From assembly GCA_018500105.2 (NCBI GenBank), contig JAHBAL020000398.1, positions 1 through 32,740 on the forward strand: a DNA stretch of 32,740 bases, in the 5' to 3' direction. Under the pieces are notes generated by a model that did not search any database, was not told the DNA's origin, and worked only from the letters and a program-made list of their open reading frames with translations. Source of the stretch: Anaerolineae bacterium. GTDB taxonomy: Bacteria; Chloroflexota; Anaerolineae; J036; Brachytrichaceae. The translations under genes were made by a program, and so were the position numbers. Positions within the stretch are counted from its first letter, which is position 1, and each line of letters opens with the position of its first letter. Below are positions 6,870-15,502 of the stretch, one piece after another.

Positions 6870-8672
6870 CTATCCCACCAAGCCTTCGGCCTCGCTGATC
6901 AGCCGCGCCAATTCATCAAAACCCACTTGCCAAAAAGCGGTGTCGGTGATGTCAATGCCGATCAAGGCCATTTGGTCTTTGGCGGCAAGGCTGCCGCCCG
7001 ATTCGAGCAAGCGCGTGTATTTGGGCACAAAACTCGCGCCTTCGCGGCGATACATGCCGTATAAGCCCAAGGTGAGCAGCAAGCCAAACGAATAGGCATA
7101 GCAGTAAAACGGCGAGCCAATAAAATGCGGAATATATGACCAGCCATATTCATAGCCCTTGGTCATTTCCAGTGCCTCGCCATAATACGGCGCATTGGCT
7201 TGCAACCACAAATCGTTGATATTTTGGGCGCTCAAGCGGCCCTTGGCGCGGGCATCGTAGGCCAAGCCCTCGAAGCGCGTCAACACGGTTTGGCGATACA
7301 CCGTAGCGAAGCTATCTTCGATCTTGTGGCAAATCAACGACAAGCGGTCTTGTTTATCGCTCATCTCGGCCAATAAATCTTCAAACACCAGCATTTCAGC
7401 AAACACGCTGGCGGTTTCGGCCACCGGCAGCGAACAGTTGTAATTCACCCCAGTTTGCTTGCCGCTCAGATAAAAATGAATGCCATGCCCCAATTCGTGC
7501 GCCAGCGTCATCACATCATAAAGCTGGTCGTTGTAGCTCATCAAAATGAAGGGCGGCTCATCGGGGCTGATTGGGCAACAAAATGCGCCGCCAATTTTGG
7601 CCGGGCGCGGAGCGGCGTCAATCCAGTTTTCGTTAAAAAAGCGGGCGCTGATGTCGGCAAAGTGTGGCGAAAAGCGCGTGATCGCCGCCATAATCTTTTG
7701 CTGCGCCGCGTCGTAGCGCATGGTGCGCTTCACTTCACCCACCGGCGCATATTGGTCATACATTTGCAGTTTGTCGAGGCCAAGTAATTTGGCCTTGAGG
7801 CTGAAATAGCGGTGCGCCAACGGGAAATTTTGCTCAACCGCCTTCATCATCGCCTCAACCACCGCGCCGTCAATATCGTTGGCGACATTGCGCGGGTGAA
7901 TGGGGCTTTGGTAGCCGCGCAAACGATTATTCACCAAATGGTCTTGAAAACGGGTGTCGTAAATGAAGGCCCGCACATCGCGTTGTTCGCCAATCGTGCC
8001 ATAAAACACCTCGTGGGCGCGTTGTCGCACTTGGCGGTCGGGGTTGCGAATGAGCGCCAAAATTTCACTTTGGCTGAGCGTTTTGGGCGTGCCTTGGTCA
8101 TCCCATTTATATTGGGTGGCGCTGTTGTATTCAGTGAACAAACGTTGCCAAGCATTGATGCCGGTCATGTTTTTCTCGTTGTTCAGCCGTTCTTCGTTTT
8201 CGCTCAGCGTGTGCGGCTTAAAGCGGCGTGTGCTTTGCAAATAATAGCGATAATTCGCCAGCGTCGGGTCATCATACAGCGCTCGCGCGTCGGCATCGCC
8301 CAACGCCAGCCACTCCAGATCGAAGAAAATGAGCAAATTGCCCAGTGCCGTCAGCGCCTCTTCCACCCGTTGCATCAAATTGCGATGCGCATCGGGTTGC
8401 GTGTCGGCGGCATAAACCAAGTAGGCGTAGTTATTCACCCGCGCCATCGCAGCCTGAATCGCCTCATAATCGCGCAGCGCCGCCAGCACATGGGCCACGC
8501 TCGGCCCGCCCGCCACGCTGATCGTGCCGCGATACGCCTTGTCAAACGCCGCAATGCTATCTTTTAGCGCAGTCAACGATTGTTCGATTTGGGGGTCAGA
8601 CGGCGCAGCGAATAGGCGGCTCAGATCCCACGCGATATTGCTCGCGCTTTTGGTTTGGTTAGTTGTGGTCAT
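6870..8672 (-). CDS. pepF: oligoendopeptidase F, M3B metallopeptidase
   Basis: A 600-aa cytoplasmic zinc peptidase that hydrolyses short peptides of roughly 7-17 residues. The zinc motif HELGH is at 392-396 (HELGHGIHFYLSG), and Glu419 in PVAETASVFAE is the third ligand. The N-terminal helical region and overall length match the PepF/M3B family. No signal peptide. The ATG follows the -10-like TATAAC by 6 nt and lacks a Shine-Dalgarno. The gene leads a two-gene unit with the nuclease-like protein, although no functional link is evident. Confidence 0.95.
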   Translation of the reverse strand: MTTTNQTKSASNIAWDLSRLFAAPSDPQIEQSLTALKDSIAAFDKAYRGTISVAGGPSVAHVLAALRDYEAIQAAMARVNNYAYLVYAADTQPDAHRNLMQRVEEALTALGNLLIFFDLEWLALGDADARALYDDPTLANYRYYLQSTRRFKPHTLSENEERLNNEKNMTGINAWQRLFTEYNSATQYKWDDQGTPKTLSQSEILALIRNPDRQVRQRAHEVFYGTIGEQRDVRAFIYDTRFQDHLVNNRLRGYQSPIHPRNVANDIDGAVVEAMMKAVEQNFPLAHRYFSLKAKLLGLDKLQMYDQYAPVGEVKRTMRYDAAQQKIMAAITRFSPHFADISARFFNENWIDAAPRPAKIGGAFCCPISPDEPPFILMSYNDQLYDVMTLAHELGHGIHFYLSGKQTGVNYNCSLPVAETASVFAEMLVFEDLLAEMSDKQDRLSLICHKIEDSFATVYRQTVLTRFEGLAYDARAKGRLSAQNINDLWLQANAPYYGEALEMTKGYEYGWSYIPHFIGSPFYCYAYSFGLLLTLGLYGMYRREGASFVPKYTRLLESGGSLAAKDQMALIGIDITDTAFWQVGFDELARLISEAEGLVG

Positions 8673-8678
8673 AATATC

Positions 8679-8684
8679 GTTATA
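8679..8684 (-). promoter_or_regulatory. -10 box TATAAC, leaderless type
   Basis: On the minus strand TATAAC ends 6 nt before the ATG of the oligoendopeptidase gene. It has one mismatch to TATAAT, and no Shine-Dalgarno is present. Confidence 0.45.
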
Positions 8685-8699
8685 CGCAACAAGACAAAC

Positions 8700-10568
8700 T
8701 TAACCCATCAGACCCGGCTTTTCCTTCATCATATTTAACCGGTATCCCTTAGATTTTTCATCCTGTTTAATAAACTCGTTTTGATGTAAAAACGCGAAGA
8801 TTTTACGAACTTTTCGCAAGAATCCGTCTTGCTGTTTGTAATCGCCCTGGTCATTCCGCTCCGTCAAAATCGCCAAGCCAATTTGACGAGCACTCACAAT
8901 GCGATTTTTTGAGAACTGATCAACCCGATAAATGACATTCAACACATGTTTTATATCAATGTTAAGGGCATCAAAGCTATGTTCGCCAAATAGTTGCGTT
9001 AATTCAGCAAAATAATTTGTTTTCATCAACACCCGATCAACCAAATAGATCGGTTGATAAGCCGCGCTGTCTGGATGTTGATCAATCAAGCCGGCTTGTT
9101 CCAATGCTCGCAATTCGCTAAAATGATTATTGCTGGGCGTTAACATAATCGTATAGCGCGAAATCGCATTTGCCTCTTCTGATTTGATTAAATAGGCCAG
9201 TATACGTTTCTGTGATTCAGTTAAAGGCAAGCCATTTAGTTTTCGTTCAATATAGCCGTCAAATGCTTTGAGTAAATTCTCAACACGATTATCTAATAAA
9301 CGCCCTGCCTGCAAAACCAAAGTCACATCGTCACGCTTAAGAATGTAATAAGGCAAATCAATTTCGTTTTGCAAGCACAAATTCACAAGCGTCGCCATAC
9401 CAATACCACGCCCTTCCCATTTGTTATACAGCCGCAGCACATCTGCCAATTTCGGATTGCGGGCTTTCGACTCAGGCGAAATCCGGCGAATTGGCACACG
9501 ATCATTCACATATTCGATGAGCAATTGTTTGCGAAATTCACCCGGGTTTTGAATAGAAATATGTTGATTGGGCTTGATAATAACATTGATTGGGCTATTT
9601 TGACTATAATCACGATGGGCAAGCGCGTTGTTAATCGTTTCACGAATTAGGTCTTCGGGATATTGTGGCATGCTTTTGCCGCCGCCTTGAGCGCTGATAC
9701 CGACCTGAATGCTACGCCAAATATAGTTAAAGCTTGCATTCATCAATGGCAAAATATTGTCGGCAAAACTTTGTTTATCTTGCGCGATTAATCCCGCGCC
9801 GTCCACATAACCATTCACCTGACATCGCGTCGCCAACACATCGCTCGGATGCATGGCACAAACCAGCGCACCCAATAACGTTACTTGCCCATCTTTCATA
9901 AAACTGCGCCGTTCTAAAAAAGATCGAGCAGCCATGATCTCTGTTTTTAATGTTTCGATGGTAGCGCCGCGATTAAGCGCCAAAATAAACGCATTCAGCT
10001 TGTCAATGTCAAGGTCGTTTTCTGTCAGCCCTTGCACTGGCTGCAATTCACGCGCATCTGCCGCTTCGCGCTTAAACTCTTCTTGCCGTTCGATCTCAGA
10101 TAACTTTATAATATGATCGCCTGTCAGCAATCTTTGATACGCTTCGCCTTTATAAAAGGCAAATTTTTGATCGGCAGGTAACGCCTCGATAGACAAGATA
10201 ACCACCTTGCCGTCTAAAAAAACCTCTAAGTAAGGCGCGGCAATGGTGGCACTAAGGTCGAGTTTATGTTGCTCTCGATCCGTAAATTGATCCACCCATT
10301 TCTTAATATCGCTTTCTAAATGCGGCTTATAGCCTGTAAAAACATAGCGTTTAGCCTCGCCACGCCCCTCTTCTTTAATGCCCAAAATCAACACGCCACC
10401 ACGTGTGTTTAAAAATGCGCAAATAGTGCGCAAGGGTTCTTGCCACTCAGAGGCGTTAGCTGGCAAAGGTTTTAGCTCAAGACGATCTGTTTCAACTTCT
10501 TCATACTTACCCTGCGCAATTAAATGCTCTAATTTTATGAGGGTCTGTTTTACCGCTTCGATCATCAT
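8700..10568 (-). CDS. AlbA_2/Schlafen-type DNA-binding protein with GHKL ATPase domain
   Basis: A 622-aa protein. An N-terminal AlbA_2 (Schlafen AlbA) domain at about 25-165 shows DRLELK and FLNTRGGVLILGI. A HATPase_c_4 domain follows at about 300-400: the N-box in ETINNALAHRDYS (310-322), NPG (341-343) and KWEGRGIGM (383-391). The C-terminal 200 residues hold winged-helix-like segments (TESQKRILAYLIK, SRYTIML). This layout is usually annotated as an ATP-binding putative transcriptional regulator; some relatives sit in defence islands, but no partner is visible here. The gene is more AT-rich than its neighbours and sits alone between housekeeping genes, which suggests acquisition. Two adjacent ATGs (10568, 10565) are possible starts. 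Confidence 0.9.
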   Translation of the reverse strand: MMIEAVKQTLIKLEHLIAQGKYEEVETDRLELKPLPANASEWQEPLRTICAFLNTRGGVLILGIKEEGRGEAKRYVFTGYKPHLESDIKKWVDQFTDREQHKLDLSATIAAPYLEVFLDGKVVILSIEALPADQKFAFYKGEAYQRLLTGDHIIKLSEIERQEEFKREAADARELQPVQGLTENDLDIDKLNAFILALNRGATIETLKTEIMAARSFLERRSFMKDGQVTLLGALVCAMHPSDVLATRCQVNGYVDGAGLIAQDKQSFADNILPLMNASFNYIWRSIQVGISAQGGGKSMPQYPEDLIRETINNALAHRDYSQNSPINVIIKPNQHISIQNPGEFRKQLLIEYVNDRVPIRRISPESKARNPKLADVLRLYNKWEGRGIGMATLVNLCLQNEIDLPYYILKRDDVTLVLQAGRLLDNRVENLLKAFDGYIERKLNGLPLTESQKRILAYLIKSEEANAISRYTIMLTPSNNHFSELRALEQAGLIDQHPDSAAYQPIYLVDRVLMKTNYFAELTQLFGEHSFDALNIDIKHVLNVIYRVDQFSKNRIVSARQIGLAILTERNDQGDYKQQDGFLRKVRKIFAFLHQNEFIKQDEKSKGYRLNMMKEKPGLMG

Positions 10569-10576
10569 GACTTGTC

Positions 10577-10582
10577 ATAATA
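10577..10582 (-). promoter_or_regulatory. -10 box TATTAT, leaderless type
   Basis: On the minus strand TATTAT ends 8 nt before the ATG at 10568. No Shine-Dalgarno is present. Confidence 0.45.
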
Positions 10583-10616
10583 TACCATCAGCGAAAAATA
10601 TGCGGGCAGCCTTTGC

Positions 10617-11261
10617 CTACACGATGTCAATTAACCGCCCCTGCACCCACGCCAGTTCATCTGCGTTAACTTCGTGCCCCATACCGGCGTAAATCCGAGT
10701 GGTAACGTTAGCCCCAAGCGTTTGCAAAAGCTGCGCCGAACGCCGCACTCGTGCCACTGGAATATGAAAATCAACATCACTGCAACCGAGAAAAATCGGG
10801 GTATCGGCAAAACTACCGCTATAGTCACGCGGCTGGTCGCCGTTTTCAATTAACGCGCCGCTTAAGCCAACCACGCCGCCATAACGCTGCGGGTGACGCG
10901 CCGCATACTCAAGCGCCAAACACGCCCCTTGCGAAAAACCAAGCAGCATCGTGTTTGACATCGCCAGCCCTGCCGCACTAATTTGGCCCAACACCTGCTC
11001 AATCGCCATCAAAGCCGATGTCAACCAAGGCTCGTTGCTCGCAACCGGCGCAATAAACCGATTGGGGTACCAAGTGTTATGCAACGCCTGCGGCGCTAAA
11101 AATGCCACTTTCGGCTGCCCCAACGATTTAGCCAACATCAACATATCGTGTGGGCTGCCGCCACGCCCATGAAGCATCACCATCGCGGCTTTGGCTTCGT
11201 TCAAGGGCGCGCCAAAATGATAAACCGGTTGTTGCTCGTGCAAGTTAACGCTCTGTGACAT
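10617..11261 (-). CDS. phospholipase/carboxylesterase-family hydrolase
   Basis: A 214-aa alpha/beta-hydrolase of the acyl-protein thioesterase/carboxylesterase type, cleaving esters in the cytoplasm. The oxyanion region is MLHGRGGSPHD (29-39), the nucleophile Ser110 is in GFSQG (108-112), the acid is probably Asp164 in DFHIP, and His196 is in GMGHEV. Length is normal for the family. It starts 12 nt after the stop of the DUF971 gene and is probably co-transcribed with it. The natural substrate is unknown. Confidence 0.9.
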   Translation of the reverse strand: MSQSVNLHEQQPVYHFGAPLNEAKAAMVMLHGRGGSPHDMLMLAKSLGQPKVAFLAPQALHNTWYPNRFIAPVASNEPWLTSALMAIEQVLGQISAAGLAMSNTMLLGFSQGACLALEYAARHPQRYGGVVGLSGALIENGDQPRDYSGSFADTPIFLGCSDVDFHIPVARVRRSAQLLQTLGANVTTRIYAGMGHEVNADELAWVQGRLIDIV

Positions 11262-11273
11262 TTAATTCATCAT

Positions 11274-11561
11274 TTAGGCCAACGCTGCCAGCGAATCCCA
11301 CGTGTAAATGCCGTATCGGCAGCCATCCTTCCACAAAATATTGATGCCGTAGCTGCCTACTGGTTCAATCGCCTCTAAAACGGCTGACTTGGGCACAAAC
11401 GCTTTGCCTTCTGCCGATAGGCGGGCGCGTTCGTCGTTGCAGGCGGCACATTTGCACGCCGCTGCCAATTGGTAAAACGGATAATCAACGGTTCGGCCAG
11501 TGTCCCAAGTAATGCGAAGCGTGGCGTCACTTTTATTTGCGGTAATTTGAGTCGGGCGCAT
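11274..11561 (-). CDS. DUF971 / gamma-butyrobetaine hydroxylase-like N-terminal domain protein
   Basis: A 95-aa single-domain protein. It has the family's WDTGRTVDYPFYQL and a Cys-rich CKCAAC (36-41), followed by a GINILWKDGCRYGIYTWDSL end typical of DUF971. Proteins of this family are small, stand alone in bacteria and are often found near Fe-S or Mrp-type genes; a metal-related role is only inferred from that. It is divergent from prolyl-tRNA synthetase (49 nt between starts) and precedes the esterase in a likely two-gene unit. Confidence 0.88.
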   Translation of the reverse strand: MRPTQITANKSDATLRITWDTGRTVDYPFYQLAAACKCAACNDERARLSAEGKAFVPKSAVLEAIEPVGSYGINILWKDGCRYGIYTWDSLAALA

Positions 11562-11610
11562 GCCGCCTATGCTACCATTTCAGACAATCTCGTTTTTCAA
11601 TTTCAACACC

Positions 11611-13311
11611 ATGAAACTTTCAAAACACTTTGGCTCAACCCTGCGTGAGCCACCCACCGGAACCGATGCCATCAGCCAACAACTACTATTACGAGCGGGC
11701 TTTATTCGCCAACTAGGCGTTGGGCTATATTCGCTATTGCCGTTGGGATTGCGCACCGTGCGCAAGATCGAAAACATCATCCGCGAAGAAATGAACGCCA
11801 TCGGCGGGCAAGAATTGCTCATGCCGGTGGTGCATCCCGCCGAAATCTGGAAACAATCGGGCCGCTGGGACAGCATTGACAAAGAAATGGTGCGTTTTAA
11901 AGATCGCCGCGAACGTGATATGGTGCTGGCGATGACGCACGAAGAAATTGTGGCCACGCTGTGCGCCAGCGAACTGAAATCGTATCGCCAATTGCCACAA
12001 TTGGTCTATCACCTACAAACCAAATTCCGCGACGACCCGCGCCCCCGTGCCGGCCTCATTCGCGTGCGCGAATTTACGATGAAAGACTCGTATAGCCTCG
12101 ACCTTGACCAAGCCGGTCTCGATCAGCAATATCAAGCCCACTACGATGCCTATTTCAACATTTTCAAACGCTGCGGCTTGCCCGTCATCGCAGTCGGCTC
12201 CGATGTCGGCATGATGGGCGGACAAGGGGCGCATGAATATATGTTCCTCACCGACATCGGCGAAGATACGCTGGTGTTGTGCGACCAATGCGGTTACGCC
12301 GCCAATCGCCAAGTGGCGACCTTTGCCAAACCCGCCGCCGCCGCCCAAACGCCGCAAGATATGCAAAAAGTGGCAACGCCTGACACCAAAACCATCGAAT
12401 CGCTGGCAAATTTGCTCGGCGTGCCCACCGCCCAAACCGCCAAAGCCGTGTTTTTTATGGCGACCATTCACGACAAAGAGCAATTTGTGTTTACGGTGGT
12501 GCGTGGCGATATGGCCGTAAACGAAACGAAACTAAGCAATGCCGTCAAGGCCAGCGGCTTGCGCCCAGCAACCGAAGCCGAAATTCGCGCCACTGGGGCC
12601 GAGCCGGGTTATGCCTCGCCGGTTGGCCTGCACAACGTTTTGGTCGTGGTTGACGACGCCATTCCGACCTCGCCAAACTTGGTGGCGGGCGCAAACGAGG
12701 CGGGCTATCACTACATCAACACCAACTATGGGCGCGACTATAGCGCCCAAATTGTGGCCGATATCGCCGCCGCCAACGATGGCGACGGTTGCAGCCAATG
12801 CGGCGCAGGCTTGCGCACCTCACGCGGGGTCGAGGTTGGCAATATTTTCAAATTGGGCACACGCTACAGCCAAGCCCTCGGCGCAACCGTGCTGGGTGAA
12901 AATGGCGTGCCGCGTCCGGTGGTAATGGGTTCCTACGGCATCGGGGTTGGGCGGCTGCTGGCCTGCATCGCCGAGGCACATCACGATGAATTTGGCCTGC
13001 GTTGGCCCGCCGCTGTTGCGCCCTATTTGGTGCAATTGGTCGCCTTGGGTGGCAAAGATGTGCTGGTAAATGACACTGCCGAATCGGTTTACAAAACGCT
13101 GCAAGCCTCTGGCATCGAAGTGCTGTTTGATGATCGCGTCGAATCGCCCGGTGTCAAATTCACCAACGCCGACCTCATCGGCTTGCCCGTGCGCATCACC
13201 ATCAGCGCAAAATCGTTGGCGGCGGGCGGGGCCGAGGTCAAACGCCGCGACAGCGCCACCCGCGAAATTGTGCCACTCAATCAGTTGGTCAATTATTGCA
13301 ATAAAATATAA
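11611..13311 (+). CDS. proS: prolyl-tRNA synthetase, bacterial type
   Basis: A 566-aa class II aminoacyl-tRNA synthetase that charges tRNA-Pro in the cytoplasm. The catalytic core begins SKHFGSTLREPP. Motif 2 reads RPRAGLIRVREFTMKDSYS (about 144-162), GGQGAHEYM follows, and motif 3 reads GIGVGRLLACIAE. The editing (INS) domain that clears Ala-tRNA-Pro lies at about 255-370 (AKAVFFMAT, VRGDMAVNETKL). The C-terminal anticodon-binding domain contains FDDRVESPGVKFTNADLIGLP. The frame stays open 17 codons upstream to an ATG at 11560, but that extension overlaps the divergent gene and is unlike the family, so I start at 11611. No clear Shine-Dalgarno. Confidence 0.96.
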   Translation: MKLSKHFGSTLREPPTGTDAISQQLLLRAGFIRQLGVGLYSLLPLGLRTVRKIENIIREEMNAIGGQELLMPVVHPAEIWKQSGRWDSIDKEMVRFKDRRERDMVLAMTHEEIVATLCASELKSYRQLPQLVYHLQTKFRDDPRPRAGLIRVREFTMKDSYSLDLDQAGLDQQYQAHYDAYFNIFKRCGLPVIAVGSDVGMMGGQGAHEYMFLTDIGEDTLVLCDQCGYAANRQVATFAKPAAAAQTPQDMQKVATPDTKTIESLANLLGVPTAQTAKAVFFMATIHDKEQFVFTVVRGDMAVNETKLSNAVKASGLRPATEAEIRATGAEPGYASPVGLHNVLVVVDDAIPTSPNLVAGANEAGYHYINTNYGRDYSAQIVADIAAANDGDGCSQCGAGLRTSRGVEVGNIFKLGTRYSQALGATVLGENGVPRPVVMGSYGIGVGRLLACIAEAHHDEFGLRWPAAVAPYLVQLVALGGKDVLVNDTAESVYKTLQASGIEVLFDDRVESPGVKFTNADLIGLPVRITISAKSLAAGGAEVKRRDSATREIVPLNQLVNYCNKI

Positions 13312-13376
13312 ATAGCTTACATCAATCGCTAACATCTTGGTATTAGATTGGGAGAAGCCTACCCTAAACCACGCCT

Positions 13377-14108
13377 ATGTCACGATTTACTCGCGCCTTG
13401 CTCATTTGTTCGCTCGCCATCAATTTGGTGGGCGCGTTAGCCGCCGCATGGCTGTTTGTCGCCATGGGCGGCATGGGCTGGCTGATGCGGTTTGGGCAAG
13501 GCCAAAGTTATGCCGACACCGCCCACTATCGCGGGCGCGTCAGCGTATTTGCCAGCGGCCTCATTTGCCAAACCTGTGACATTTTTGTCGGCGATTCGAT
13601 CACCGAAGAAAACGAATGGGGGGGGGTCGCGGCGCATTGGCTCAATCGCGGCATCAGCGGCGACCGCATTGCCGGTGTGCGCCAACGCCTGAGCGAAATC
13701 ACCCGCCATCAACCGCGCCACATTCACCTGATGGTCGGCATCAATGACCTGCTGCACGATGGGCGCGATGCGGCTTATCTTGTCGCACAATATCGCGCCA
13801 TTGTCGGGCAAATTCAGCGCGAGTCGCCCAAGACCCGCATCATCATCGCCAGCATTTTGCCCGCCAATCCGCCCATTTACCGCCAAACCAGCAGCCCGCG
13901 CATGAGCGACGGCCTAAACGAGCAAGTGCGGGCCGCCAATGCCGAGTTACGCACTGCCGCCGCCGCGCTGGGGGTTCAATATGTGGACCACGCCGCCAAC
14001 CTCGCCACGCCCGATGGGTTGCTCGACCCGCGTTTTACCTATGACGGCCTACACATCAACGGTCTAGGTTATGTGCAAATCTTAAAATCGCTGCACCATC
14101 TTCGCTAA
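13377..14108 (+). CDS. SGNH/GDSL-family hydrolase with N-terminal anchor
   Basis: A 243-aa esterase or acyl-hydrolase. A hydrophobic segment at about 7-30 anchors or exports it. The four SGNH blocks are present: Ser74 in GDSIT (72-76), Gly95 in RGISGD, Asn123 in GIND, and Asp223 with His226 in DGLH. The catalytic domain would lie outside the membrane and might act on cell-wall or polysaccharide acyl groups; this is an inference. A run of nine G at 13618-13626 lies just after block I. The next gene starts 6 nt after the stop, so they probably share a transcript. Confidence 0.9.
   Translation: MSRFTRALLICSLAINLVGALAAAWLFVAMGGMGWLMRFGQGQSYADTAHYRGRVSVFASGLICQTCDIFVGDSITEENEWGGVAAHWLNRGISGDRIAGVRQRLSEITRHQPRHIHLMVGINDLLHDGRDAAYLVAQYRAIVGQIQRESPKTRIIIASILPANPPIYRQTSSPRMSDGLNEQVRAANAELRTAAAALGVQYVDHAANLATPDGLLDPRFTYDGLHINGLGYVQILKSLHHLR
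13618..13626 (+). repeat. G9 homopolymer inside the SGNH hydrolase gene
   Basis: Nine consecutive G encode part of W-G-G-V right after the catalytic serine block. A one-base slip would truncate the enzyme early. Confidence 0.9.
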
Positions 14109-14114
14109 ATCATC

Positions 14115-14633
14115 ATGACCAACCTCGAACTCATCACCCGCAGCACCGCTCGTGGCGCCATTGCTGGCGCGGCACTTGCCATCATTTACACCCTCATCGC
14201 CATTCCCGTTGTTGGGCTACTGCTGGTCATCAGCAATATCCCCATCGGCAAAGCCTTCGACGCCATGATCGGGGCCGGGATATTCGCCATTTGCGCGTGG
14301 CCGTTTGCCATCGTTCTGGGCGTCATTCCGGGGGTTTTGCTGGGCGCGGTGGGGGGCTTGGGGATTGGGGCTGGGCTGCCGTTGTCGCGTGAGCGCACCA
14401 CAGCGCGCCCTGCGGCATGGCTTGGTTTTGCCATCGCCCTCGGCATCGTCCTTATCGGGCATCTCTTCATCGCCCCCGGCCTCATTGAAACCCAATTTAC
14501 CGGCCTACGCGCCTTCATCCCCTACCTGTTTTGGCTGTTTGGCCCCAGCCTCATGCTGGTCTTGGGTCTCACATGGGCAGGCTGGCATGCCTACGACAAC
14601 GACCCCTTGCCGCGCTTTTGGCGCAGAAAATAG
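14115..14633 (+). CDS. small integral membrane protein, unknown
   Basis: A 172-aa protein with four or five predicted membrane segments (about 13-39, 48-87 glycine-rich and possibly two helices, 103-125, 131-158), a short cytoplasmic-type N-terminus and a polar basic tail (FWRRK). The glycine-rich stretch GVIPGVLLGAVGGLGIGAG suggests tight helix packing. I recognise no family motif. It follows the SGNH hydrolase by 6 nt, so it may partner that enzyme at the membrane. Confidence 0.75.
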   Translation: MTNLELITRSTARGAIAGAALAIIYTLIAIPVVGLLLVISNIPIGKAFDAMIGAGIFAICAWPFAIVLGVIPGVLLGAVGGLGIGAGLPLSRERTTARPAAWLGFAIALGIVLIGHLFIAPGLIETQFTGLRAFIPYLFWLFGPSLMLVLGLTWAGWHAYDNDPLPRFWRRK

Positions 14634-14679
14634 CAATAATCCCTACATCCATCACTGCACCCACGTCGCCTATTTCTGA

Positions 14680-14685
14680 TATCAT
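14680..14685 (+). promoter_or_regulatory. -10 box TATCAT, leaderless type
   Basis: TATCAT ends 8 nt before the ATG at 14694. No Shine-Dalgarno is present. Confidence 0.45.
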
Positions 14686-14693
14686 TTTGCGCT

Positions 14694-15419
14694 ATGACAA
14701 ACAAAATTCCGCTCATCCTGATTCCCACCCCCGTCCAACATGGCAATTTGCGCTATAGCATGAGCAAAAATTACGTTCACTCGCTCATCGCCGCTGGCGG
14801 TGCGCCCTTTCTCATGCCCGTAGCCGTCAACAATGACGCCCTGCGTCGGTTTTACGACATGTGCGATGGCGTTTTGCTGGCGGGCGGGGCCGACTGCGAC
14901 CCACAAATTTTTGGCGAGCCGCGCCACGAAAAAACCGGTGGCATTGACCCAAACCGTGATCGTGTCGAAATTTTGCTCACCCAATGGGCGGTGGCCGATG
15001 ATAAAGCCTTGTTTGGCATTTGTCGTGGCATGCAAATGATCAATGTGGCGATGGGCGGTACGCTCATCCAAGATATTCCGTCGCAATGGCAAAGCAACTT
15101 AACCCACTCGGCCTACGATATCAACCCCGATCCGCCGCGTGATGGCGTATCACACCCGACGCAATTTGCCGCCGATTCCCGAATCGCCCAAATCATCGGC
15201 ACGCCCGAAGCTGGCGTCAATAGCTTCCATCACCAGTCGGTCAAACGCCTCGCCGATGGCTTTGTCACCACATCCACCTCGCCCGATGGCATTGTCGAGT
15301 CATTCGAGATGCCAAACAAACGCTTCTCGCTGGGCGTGCAATGGCATCCCGAAGACATGGCGGCTGGGCGCGACGATATGATGAATTTATTCCGCGCATT
15401 TGTGGATTCGGCGCGGTAA
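14694..15419 (+). CDS. gamma-glutamyl-gamma-aminobutyrate hydrolase-family protein (peptidase C26)
   Basis: A 241-aa class I glutamine-amidotransferase-like hydrolase of the PuuD type, which cleaves gamma-glutamyl amides such as gamma-Glu-GABA in the putrescine pathway. The nucleophile Cys110 is in FGICRGMQ, followed by NVAMGGTLIQD. The catalytic His218 and Glu220 are in GVQWHPED. LLAGGADCDP (61-70) is the substrate-loop signature. Length is typical. No other putrescine-pathway gene is nearby, so the exact gamma-glutamyl substrate is open. Confidence 0.92.
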   Translation: MTNKIPLILIPTPVQHGNLRYSMSKNYVHSLIAAGGAPFLMPVAVNNDALRRFYDMCDGVLLAGGADCDPQIFGEPRHEKTGGIDPNRDRVEILLTQWAVADDKALFGICRGMQMINVAMGGTLIQDIPSQWQSNLTHSAYDINPDPPRDGVSHPTQFAADSRIAQIIGTPEAGVNSFHHQSVKRLADGFVTTSTSPDGIVESFEMPNKRFSLGVQWHPEDMAAGRDDMMNLFRAFVDSAR

Positions 15420-15436
15420 ACTTTGCGACACTGTTT

Positions 15437-15501
15437 GTAGCGCCGTCATCTTGACGGCTCCGTCACTTCATGCGCAGAAGCCGTCAAGATGACGGCGCTA
15501 C
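15437..15501. terminator. 23-bp inverted repeat with nested hairpins
   Basis: GTAGCGCCGTCATCTTGACG-type arms (15437-15459 and 15479-15501) are perfectly complementary over 23 bp around a 19-nt loop. Each arm is itself a small hairpin (GCCGTCA-TCT-TGACGGC). It lies between convergent genes and abuts the recJ stop, so it probably terminates both. It resembles a dispersed repeat. Confidence 0.75.
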
Positions 15502-15502
15502 G

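Noticed and set aside
7812-8567. 251-codon open frame on the plus strand
   Set aside because: It is the antisense shadow of the oligoendopeptidase gene; its protein has no recognisable domain.
11560-11610. 17-codon extension of prolyl-tRNA synthetase
   Set aside because: It overlaps the divergent DUF971 start, and family members begin at the SKHFGSTLR region.
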